From: Mesotaenium endlicherianum
Lineage: Eukaryota > Streptophyta > Zygnematophyceae > Zygnematales > Mesotaeniaceae
Reading direction: 5' to 3'
Assembly (NCBI GenBank): GCA_009602735.1
Contig: WELA01003670.1
Coordinates: forward strand, 1,001,588 to 1,026,587
Length of the DNA: 25,000 nt
In this document: positions 8,571-18,600 of the stretch, piece after piece
Layout of the letters: each line of letters opens with the position of its first letter
Position numbering within the stretch: the first letter of the stretch is position 1
Notes under the pieces: model-generated
Seen by the model: only the letters and a program-made list of their open reading frames with translations
Database searches by the model: none
Told to the model about the DNA's origin: nothing
Made by a program: the position numbers and the translations under genes

Positions 8571-9622
8571 ATGGGCCGGCATAGGTCAAGGAGTCCTTCT
8601 CCGGAACTGGAAGGGAAAGCGAGAGTCTCGAGAAAAGAAAGGAGAAGAAAAGATCCGGAAGAGGATGGTTCTGATGAGGAACGCTCCCCAGTGCGTGGGA
8701 GGGGAAGGAGAAGAGATAGCGCGAGAGGTGAAACAGGCCGGAGGGAGTTAGAAGGCGGAGAATCTAGAAGCATGGTGGAGGAGAAGCGTGGGGAACGTCA
8801 TCGGGACGAGTCACGACATGGCCGGGAAGAAAAAGACTTGGCGGGAAGCCGGCATAGGGATGCCCATCGGAGGAGTGAGAGGTCTAGGGAAGAGGAAGGA
8901 AACGACAGAAAGCGTCGTCGAAGGAGTCACGGAAAGGAGAGAAGGTCCGAGAGTGAGGAGGAAAAGGACGAGGAGGAAGCAATTGCTGACGAAGACGGTC
9001 AGGAGAAGGAGGAGGAATTGAATGCCAAGGGTAAGGAGGAGCTGGGAGAGGGCCGGGAACGGAAGGCTGCAGGGACGAGAAAGGGTTCAGGTCGGCAGGG
9101 GGGAGAGTCTGGAAAAGAGAGTGGAGGAGAAGAATCTGGGGGTGACGTAAAGCAGGAGAGGAGAAAGTCCCGTGAAGGGAGAAGGAGGAGCAAGGACAGC
9201 AAGTCGCGTGGTGATGGGAGCAAGAGCAGAGAGAAAGAGTTGGGGAGCGGTGCTGAGAAAAAGGGGGACTCGGCGTCTGGTGGCAGCGGGCCGGACGGCG
9301 GCAGCCATGGCCAGAGCTCGGGCGAGGGGGAGTCGAGCGCGAGCGGGAGCGAGAGCGAGAGCGGGAGCAGCAGCAGCAGCAGCAGCAGCGACAGCGAGGA
9401 GGAGAGGCGGAGGAGGAGGAAGAAGAAGGAGAAGAGGAAGAGGGAGAGGAGGGAGGCCAAGGAGAAGGAGCGCCGGAGGAGGGAGAAAAAGAGGAAGCTG
9501 AAGGCAGAGAAGAAGAAGGAGGAGAAGGAGGCTGCAAAGAAGGCAAAGAAGGAGAAGTTGGCGAGGGGGCCCCTGACTGAGCGTTGGGGGAAGTATGGAA
9601 TTGTGAAGGAGACGGACATGTG
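8571..9622 (+). CDS. SCI1-like exon 1 (RS/charged domain and WGKYGIV)
   Basis: 350 codons plus 2 bases. The start is the ATG giving MGRHRSRSPSP. SP/RS dipeptides at the N-terminus are typical of nuclear RS proteins. The Ser run and the Lys/Arg/Glu tract probably form a disordered segment followed by a charged single helix. Residues 339-345 (WGKYGIV) start the conserved region. The donor is ATGTG|GTCAGT. The purine-rich strand creates long artificial open frames on the opposite strand. Confidence 0.85.
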
Positions 9623-12600
9623 GTCAGTGCTCCACCTTTCATCGTATGTCTTTTGATATTTCTGCTGACATCTCACTTTCTGAAATTTTAAATTTGTAGT
9701 AAATTATCACGATAGAGAATTATCATTATGAATTATTTGAAAAAGACACAACATAATTTATTTTTCCCGATTCTGTAAGTTAAGAAAGAAAGTGACCCCA
9801 GCTGGTAGCAAGTGCGGGATCGTACAGGAAATTGGCGTGTCGCCAGCACTCAACCTTTTGATTGTTTCCTCATTTTTCTCTTTCTATTGACGTATTCTTA
9901 CACGTCTAATTCTTTCTTTTTCTTTTTATTTGTTTCTTGGGGGCCCGGCCGTCCAATGGGCAACGTGAGCTGAGAGAAACGTTGCTTTGACAATATAAGG
10001 GATTTCTCACTCTTGCCAGATATTGACTGGATAGAATCTGAAAGCTGGGGGTTTAGTGAGGGAACGTCCATACCGTAGCAACTACTATATTCTTATATAT
10101 TTCTCTTCACTTTAGTTTTTAGGAAGGCCGAGATTTTATGCTTCGTTTGACAACTGCGCTAGCGCCAGTCAGCTGACACGAATTTAGGGGTCTGTGCTGT
10201 CTCTGTCGTGGTCGGCTGTGCAAGAGAATGCAGAGGGAGATTGTAGTGCTGCACTGGAATTCTAATGCAGTACTTAAACCCTGAACCTGAAATCCTAGTG
10301 CAGTATTTAAATTTAAAATGCGTTGCCCAAATTCCGACGCAGATTCACCCAAATGCAGTACCTAGATCCTGATGCATACCTTTACCCTAATGCAGCATCT
10401 GAACCCCAAAGCTCACAGTGTGGATCACACATCGCCTCTCAGGTGCCACCGACTGCTAGGGGCTTTTCCTCCGAGTCGCGCACACGCGTGTGCGTGCGCC
10501 TCCCTCGCTCAGGGTCCCCCCTTTTTCTCACTCGATTCCTCGTTTTTCCTCCTCATGTTCCCCTTTCTTTGGCGAGCTGCAGGAACCGGCGGCCAGAGTT
10601 CAGCGCGTGGCTGTCGGAAGTGAAACACGTGAGTGCCGGCTGGCGCGCCTTCCCTCCTTCCCCTCCCTCCCTCCCTCCCGCCCCCCCTCCCTCCTCCTGG
10701 CGCCAGCCAGACACACGCCTTGCTGTCACTCTCTCCAGGCTGCTCAGGGTTTGCGCTCCAGCCTCCCGCCGGTCGACGCTTGCTTTGCTTTCATTCCGCA
10801 GAGTGCTGCGCCCTTCGCCCGCTAGCCGACGTGTCGATGCGATTCCGGCCTCACTCCGCGGCGCGCAGTGCCCTTCTTAAAAGAAAACATTGCTGGCGCT
10901 GCATGTGCACTTCTCCCCAAGTGCCCCTGCGCCGTCACCACACGCACCCCTGCTGGCGGGCGTTTCACGGCCTCTTGAAAGAGTTTGAAAGATTTATGCG
11001 TGGGCTCTGCGCTTCGGAACAAGTCAGCCGACTGGGAAGACCTCTAAATAGTAGGCAGTGCGATAATCTTCTGTCGTTACAATCGGTCGATGTTTCTGTC
11101 ATTGTTCCGAGGGCCTCCAGGAGATCCGCGAGGGCCTCGCGGAGCGTTGCGCTTTGCATTGTTGTCCTGAGGGCCTCCAGAAAGTGCGGGGGAGCTCTGC
11201 CGACCGTCGGTTGTCGTTGTATCGAGGGCCTCCAGGACACCCGTGGGAGCTCTGCGGACTGTCGAATGTCATTCTTTCTGAGGGCCTGAGGGCCTGGGCG
11301 CCGCAGAAAGTATTGGGAGAGCTCTGTGGACCTTCACCCCCTTGCGGAAGTCTTGTGGTGCATGCCCCCCTTGCTTGTTGTGCTGCACGAGCCAGCTGGC
11401 GCGCGGCTGTCACCCCCGTCAGATTGCCATAAAAGAAGTCGCGTTTGTGTGTGCGACGGGGCGGGTCTTGGCTTGGCGGGGCGTGGCGGGGCGGGGGCGG
11501 CGAGGGGAGTGCGCAGGTGAACCTGGAGGCGATGTCCAACTGGGAGGAGAAGCAGATGTTCCAGGAGTACATGGAGGACTACAACACCGCCACCTTCCCC
11601 AACAAGAAGTAAGTGAGCAGCAAGTCAGAAGCAGGGGCCCGTGATATGCATGCCCCCCCCCCTTCCCCCCCCCCNCCAAGAGGCGACCCTCCAACGAGCG
11701 GTACCAGAACACGTCACGCGGCCGGCATGGCTCCCGCAGGTGGGGTGCTGCCAGGTGTCAGCATGTCAAGGGGCGGGCTGCCACCTCAGCCAGCTGGCTG
11801 GGCTGGCGAGCCAGCACCCACCGAGAGGGCAGACCAGAGGGGACAAGCACGATGCGCCACCTGGCACCTGCCACTGCCAGAGGCACGAACATGTGTCCAC
11901 ATGGGGCCCTGTTGGCGAAGCCTAGCCTTCTAATAGACAGCCCGAGAACAAAACCATGGCCACTGATGACCACGAATGGGGGCATGCCAGGTGCCATGTG
12001 GCTGGGAATGCAGGCGGGACTGGGGCAAGGGCAAGGGCGAGGGCGGGGGCGGGGGCCCTAGGCAAGTCCTGTGAGCCCGCCTGGCCAGCTTCCACCTGTC
12101 CCAGAAAGCCCTCGAGCTGCTCCAGACGCTTTCTTCGCCGAGCCTCTCAAAGGGGGCGGGGCCTGCGGAGTGCTCCTGCCACGTGGCAGTGTCAGGTGGC
12201 AGGCTGCCGCGGACAGAGGCGCTATTGGGCCTTGGCAAGTTGCAGCCAGCAGGGCCTCAGCGAAGGTCATATTCTCCTGAATGGATTTTGACCCATTCAT
12301 GGTGTATCTTGCTTCAAGAGGAGTGGGCCTTAGCAGAACCTGCGACTTGCTGACTGCTGACTGATAGCCTACATGATGCTGCGTTGCATAAGAGGTGAAA
12401 AGTTCTACAGAGTGAATGCTTGCAAAGAGAACAAGGAAAAGGACTGCACACGCCCAGGAGGACAAGCAGTCCCACAGCTCCTGCCTCGACCATACATCGG
12501 CCAGGTCTCTCCACTGGTGTGCCGCCAATCCCTATGTGCATGCTAGGACTCCTTCACCTCTGTTAGGTCTAGGCTGACTGCCGCACTGGGTGAGTGTGCG

Positions 12601-15600
12601 CGACGAAGGAGCCCTTTTTCCTTTCTTTCTTCACTCTCACAGCTGCTGGCAGTTGCAAGGAAGAGACACCTCGTGGATGGGACCATAAAAAATATAATGC
12701 AAGTAGGGGTTCAGGAGCAGCCGGATTAGGCCGCTCCTGACCCTTTGGCAGAGGCGTGATTCTTTGGGAAGACATAAATGAAGTTCTATGCACCCGTACC
12801 ACGTTGCAGCCATTGCACTGTTCGTTCAATATATGAGGTCAATAACACAGAGTGGGCAAGAAGGTACCTTCACCGACCTCGTAACCTGCCTAGTTACCAA
12901 CCATGCACTACGATTGGAATCTCAAAGACAATTCCATCCCATCTGTACACTTAAAATTTGATTTTTTCAATTCGCCCGATCATTGGCCTTCGTTGAGCTT
13001 CCTCGAGCTGTTCTCGTCTCTGCAGCTGTACGCCATGGTGGATGCCAATCCGTGCGACGTATGTAGGCAGGAAGAGCAAACCTCATTGGATACCCCGACC
13101 ACAAACCTTACATTTTCAAATTAAGAAGTGATGATAGAACGGGAGAGTCGGCAGGAAGGCCCCAAGAAAGCCACGCACAAGCTGGACCCTCCACCGCACA
13201 GACTCTGACTAAAAGAGCTCATTAAAATAGCATTAAAGTGTACTGCATGCAGGTTGGCATATGAATCAGCTCGTCAGCCGTGGCCCCTGGCTGGTCGCTT
13301 TGGAACGAATCAGGAACGAAAGAGCCAAAGTTCCGTGTACTTAAAAGGCATCGATTGTTTCATGACTTATAGCAGCAAGTTCCTGTCGAGCGTCCGTTCT
13401 CGTCAAGCAATGGCGTTCGTCTTGATGAAAAATGTGGTATTATGTGCGATCCTGCTGCTAGGGCTACAGGCACGTGGCTGTTTGGCTTGGGGCTCAGACG
13501 GGCATCGTATGATCTGCGCCATTGCTCAGGTGGGAACCTTTTCCCTCCTTTGGGACAGATGATACCTGATTCAGTTTCTTTTCCTTGAGATTATCTAGTT
13601 GCGCAACATTCTCTTCAAGAGCTCGTAAGTGAAACCTTCAGACCATGTTCGTTTGCATTGACAAATTATGAGTCAAGAAATGCACACTGCATGAGGGAGC
13701 TGCGACCAAGCCCAAGGAGTGGTTGATGTGACTGTAGAAGAGGTGTATATTCATATAGGAGAGGTGTATATCTACTTGTACATGCTACATATATATGTCC
13801 TAGTCATTGTAGCTGCTCATTCAGAGTATTGAGAGTGGACCTCAGCAAAAGACGGCATTGCTCCCTTCTTGCTCCTTCTGTAGCCATGTCATTGCAGGCT
13901 GTTAAGAAAGCAACCTCGCTTTTGAACAGTCTTTTCTGCGCCATGTTTAGGCATCAACAACCCCCCCACTGCGATAAGTACATTCATATTACTGAGGCTA
14001 TTCAGGTTGCACCATCTTGCATTGTCTTCTCACAACGTATATTATTATTAATATTGATATTAATACTATCAATGATATCTTGTTATTCATACAACCTGCT
14101 GCTGCACAGCCCCTGCTGAGCAAGGAGGCCAGCGAGGCAGTGAAGGAGCTGCTGCCTCCTTCCGCGCACGACCTTCTGCCACGTGTCTGCGCCTGGGCCG
14201 ACGAGATCAAGCGCCATCAGGGCTATGGATGGACGGCCCCTCTGCATTTCATCGACACCCCGGACTTCCTCTGCGCATATAATTACTCTCGTGCGTTTGC
14301 TTCTTATTTATGTACTTTACGCAATGCCATGCTTTGTCTGTGTTATGCCTGTTATGATCAGGTGTGCTTGACCAGAAAAATATGTCATAAATTGTTGTGT
14401 ATGCTTGTGTGTATATGTGTGTTGTACGCATGCGTATTTATGTGTGCATAGATTTGTAGTACATATGTTTGACATTACGCAGATGTTTGCAAACAAGATC
14501 ATGCAACCTGTTAGTTATGCCTATCAACGTATCTACATTATGTCTAACTATCTATTTATTTACAGGCATGCATATATATATGTATATATATGTATATTGT
14601 ATGATATATATACACACGCTTCTGAGTATTTGAAGAGAGTTCTTGTGGCAGGCGATTGCTACTACCACAGGGTGCCCAACAACTGCGCCGCAGCCGCCAT
14701 CAACAACTACACTCAGCAGCTGCAGGCCTTCAGCTCGCAGCGCGACGACAAGTGGCTGTCTCTCCTGCGGGGCCGGGGCGGCGGGAGCAGCGCCAGTTAC
14801 AACTTGACAGAAGCCCTCATGTTCTTGTCCCACTTCGTGGGGGACATTCACCAGGTGGGATGCGCTGTCATACGATGCATCCCATCCCATCACATAACAT
14901 CCCAACCGCCTTCTCAACATCCCATAACATCCGATACCATATATATGCGTATATATGCATGTGTATAGATCTTTATATGTATATATAGTCTCTGGCCTAC
15001 GCCGTGCTCTGAATGATGATACTTAGTGCTCTCCACGTTTGTCATGGCTGTGAAAGAATTCCTTTGCGCCGCTCACTTCCGAGTCTTTGTTAGAGCTTGA
15101 TGTCTCGATTATGGTACTCACATATCAGACTTCTTATTGCTTCTTCTCAAATCAGCCGTATGCAACCCCCGTGCGCTGAATGTATCAAAGTGACACATAA
15201 GAGACAAAAATAGTACCATCATGGGCTCTCATGAACTCAAACCATGGGGACTGACGACTGCTATCAAAATGAGTTTCCGTCTCATGCCGGCAGCCGCTCC
15301 ACGTGGGCTTCACCGGCGACCTGGGCGGCAACACCATCCACGTGAAGTGGTTCGGCCGCGCTCACAACCTCCACGAGGTATGCTGGCAAAAACTCCCCCT
15401 CTTCTCCCTTCTCCTCTTCCCCTCCCTCCCTCCCTCCCGCCCCCCCTCCCTCCTCCTGGCGCCAGCCAGACACACGCCTTGCTGTCACTCTCTCCAGGCT
15501 GCTCAGGGTTTGCGCTCCAGCCTCCCGCCGGTCGACGCTTGCTTTGCTTTCATTCCGCAGAGTGCTGCGCCCTTCGCCCGCTAGCCGACGTGTCGATGCG

Positions 15601-18600
15601 ATTCCGGCCTCACTCCGCGGCGCGCAGTGCCCTTCTTAAAAGAAAACATTGCTGGCGCTGCATGTGCACTTCTCCCCAAGTGCCCCTGCGCCGTCACCAC
15701 ACGCACCCCTGCTGGCGGGCGTTTCACGGCCTCTTGAAAGAGTTTGAAAGATTTATGCGTGGGCTCTGCGCTTCGGAACAAGTCAGCCGACTGGGAAGAC
15801 CTCTAAATAGTAGGCAGTGCGATAATCTTCTGTCGTTACAATCGGTCGATGTTTCTGTCATTGTTCCGAGGGCCTCCAGGAGATCCGCGAGGGCCTCGCG
15901 GAGCGTTGCGCTTTGCATTGTTGTCCTGAGGGCCTCCAGAAAGTGCGGGGGAGCTCTGCCGACCGTCGGTTGTCGTTGTATCGAGGGCCTCCAGGACACC
16001 CGTGGGAGCTCTGCGGACTGTCGAATGTCATTCTTTCTGAGGGCCTGAGGGCCTGGGCGCCGCAGAAAGTATTGGGAGAGCTCTGTGGACCTTCACCCCC
16101 TTGCGGAAGTCTTGTGGTGCATGCCCCCCTTGCTTGTTGTGCTGCACGAGCCAGCTGGCGCGCGGCTGTCACCCCCGTCAGATTGCCATAAAAGAAGTCG
16201 CGTTTGTGTGTGCGACGGGGCGGGTCTTGGCTTGGCGGGGCGTGGCGGGGCGGGGGCGGCGAGGGGAGTGCGCAGGTGAACCTGGAGGCGATGTCCAACT
16301 GGGAGGAGAAGCAGATGTTCCAGGAGTACATGGAGGACTACAACACCGCCACCTTCCCCAACAAGAAGTAAGTGAGCAGCAAGTCAGAAGCAGGGGCCCG
16401 TGATATGCATGCCCCCCCCCCTTCCCCCCCCCCCTTTCTTCCTCACCCACTCGCTGACCTGCGGTGGGCACTTAAGGAGGGTGGGCACTCCCCGAGGGTG
16501 GGCACTCCCTGAGGGTGGGCACTTGGGGCAACTTCTCAGGGCCCTGCTCGGCTGCTTGGCTCCTCCATTTAGCGACACGCGCGTGTGCTTTCTGAGCAGC
16601 GATCGTCGCCCTCCCTTTCATGCTCACTCATGTCTAAGCGTCGGTCGGTGCGTGCACATGCGCACGCGCGTGTCTCTTCATGCGCGCGTGTGTTCATTTA
16701 CGCATGCATGCGTCCCTTCACGCGTGCTCACCCTTTCTCTTTTCCTTCCTTCCCTGCCTGCCTGCCTGCCTGCATCACTACCTGCCTGCGTGCGCGCGCG
16801 TGTGCACACTCGCTGGTACTACAGCCAGGACCACAGGACTCTGCTCTTGCATGTGTCTCTTCACGTATGCGTGCCCCTCTACGCACACCCGTGTGCGTCC
16901 CTCGACGCACTCGTGCGTCCCCATAGCGTGCGTTTCTTCGTACCTGTGTGCGTCCCTTCATGCACGCGTGCACCCCTTTTGTGCGTGTGCACGCCCCTTT
17001 GCGCGTGCTCACACACGCACTTGCAGGCACTCCAAATTGGACGTCCACCAGAGCAAGCAGACAAGGGAGGAGGCGGTGTGCACCCCTTTGAGCGTCTGTT
17101 CTTTTATGCGTGTGTCCTCGTGCGCTCGCCCCTTTGTACTCGCGCGCGCGTTCCTCTGCACGTGCGCACGTGCGCGCGTCCCTGCATGCACGCAAGCACG
17201 CGCACACGTCCCCTCACACACACGCATGCGCGCGCGCGTGCACGATCTGGGCAGGTACTACAGCCTGGACCTGTACCAGCGCGACCAGATGATGAAGGCG
17301 GCCGCCAAGGGCGCCAAGCAGGCCAAGAGCGCCAAGCCCACGGAGATGGTCGAGTTCAACGACGAGGACATCCGGCGCGAGGAGATTCGCACCATCCGTG
17401 CCCAGCAGAAGGAGGCGGAGGTGCAGGCGCTCAAGCGCGCCATGCAGTCGGGCATGGTGCGTTGCGTGCCTCTTCAAACCCTTAGACCAGAAACTCCAAT
17501 CCTGAACACCCCCGACTCACCCCGACTCCACCGCCACCACCCCCGCACCACCCAGACTGCGCAAACCTTGAAGCCGCAGGTGTGGCCAACGGAGGCAGAG
17601 CGCATGCCCCCCCTATGTGCCTTGAAGTCAGAGGCATATTCTCTTCCTAAACCCTACTCCCAAACAAAAACCCTTTGAAAAGCTTAACCCCTAGCCCCGT
17701 GCCATTCCCGCGCACCCAGCGCTCCCATCGCCACCGCTCTCACCATCTGCTCTGCTGCAGGTGGCCCCCCTCGTGCCATGCAGCTAAGCGTGGTCCCCCC
17801 CACAGACGCAGAGCCCGGAGTCTAAACCCTGCCTGCGTTAAGCCCCAGATCAAGCAAGCCATCACTTTAACCCCTGCACTTTGAACCCTGAACCCTGAAC
17901 CCTGACCTGAAACTCGAAACGCTACCCTGAGTGGTGAACACCGAGATTTGGAACCTCGGGCCTCTCCCCCGAGCCCGCACGACGTGCTGGCACGCTTTGC
18001 GCCGGCGGCGCTCTGCTGGCGCAACGTGGGGAGGACCCTGCTGCGGCGCAACACGGCGAAACAGGAGGTCGGCGACAGCAGCAGCCACCTGCCTGTCAGG
18101 GCCACCTGTCAGGGCGTCTGGCCTTATGTCATTGGGTCCCGTGGCTGCAGCCTGTGCCTTAATTTCTCGTTGGCTGCACACATGGGGCAGCCCCTCGCAA
18201 CTTCAGATCCTACATGATCCTACGGCCATGGCAGAGGGGGGCGAGGACTCGTAGACCTCACTGCTGGCGCTCGAGAATAAATCCTAAATTGTGACGGAAC
18301 TTCAGCCTCGCTCCCAGACGTCTGAGCGGTGCCGTGCTTGGGGCTGGGGGGGNCTTTATCCGTGAACCCGATCTGTAAACCGTCAGCCCTGACTGTTGTC
18401 CTGGCGATGCTGGGTGGGTGTGGGGGCTGGGGGGTGGGGGTGGGGCCATGCAGGCGGAGGCAATGAGGAACCAGGCGCAGCTGAGGGAGGAGATGCAATA
18501 TCAGTACCGCCTCGGCAACTTCGAGGTCCCCGCTGCTACCCTCTTAAACCCTAACTCTAGTGTCAGCCTTAACCGTAATCCTAGAGTCAGTCCAACCCTC

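Larger units (their letters stand above)
10657..11674. repeat. 1018-bp duplicated block, copy 1
   Basis: Every stretch compared with 15416-16433 is identical at a constant offset of 4759 bp, including every shared open frame on both strands. It contains most of SCI1-like intron 2, exon 3 and the first bases of intron 3. The left end is a CCCT tract. The right end is a poly-C run ending in an N at 11675. Confidence 0.95.
16625..17250 (+). repeat. CGTGCG-rich minisatellite with exon echoes (SCI1-like intron 3)
   Basis: Degenerate units resembling GCGTCCCTTCATGCACGCG fill the intron up to the exon 4 acceptor. Two embedded copies of the 5' edge of exon 4 (16815 and 17027) suggest higher-order units of about 212-228 bp. 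Confidence 0.7.
17457..18453 (+). other. SCI1-like intron 4
   Basis: 997 bp. Contains telomere-like runs (17640-17700 and 17818-17940, with GAACCCTGAACCCTGAACCC), a possible echo of the exon 4 donor at 17775-17794, and an N at 18353 after a G run. No other gene is seen. Confidence 0.75.

Noticed and set aside
8884-9676. Long Ser/Pro/Leu-rich open frames on the minus strand opposite SCI1-like exon 1
   Set aside because: They mirror the purine-rich charged tract and show no domain. The plus strand carries the conserved protein and splice sites.
10822-11572. Open frames on both strands inside the duplicated block as a possible transposon protein
   Set aside because: No transposase or reverse transcriptase motifs, terminal inverted repeats or target-site duplications are visible. 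The block is SCI1-like intron 2, exon 3 and flank.
12058-12528. 156-codon minus-strand frame with one hydrophobic stretch
   Set aside because: No family resemblance, overlapping frames are equally open, and no clear exon chain is present.
13885-13925. Possible echo of nuclease exon 2 (AGGC-GT-AAG-A, SLQAVKKA)
   Set aside because: The match needs gaps and many substitutions and is not better than expected by chance.
16461-16528. Regular repeats as a CRISPR array
   Set aside because: The units are short, without unique spacers, and lie inside a eukaryotic intron.
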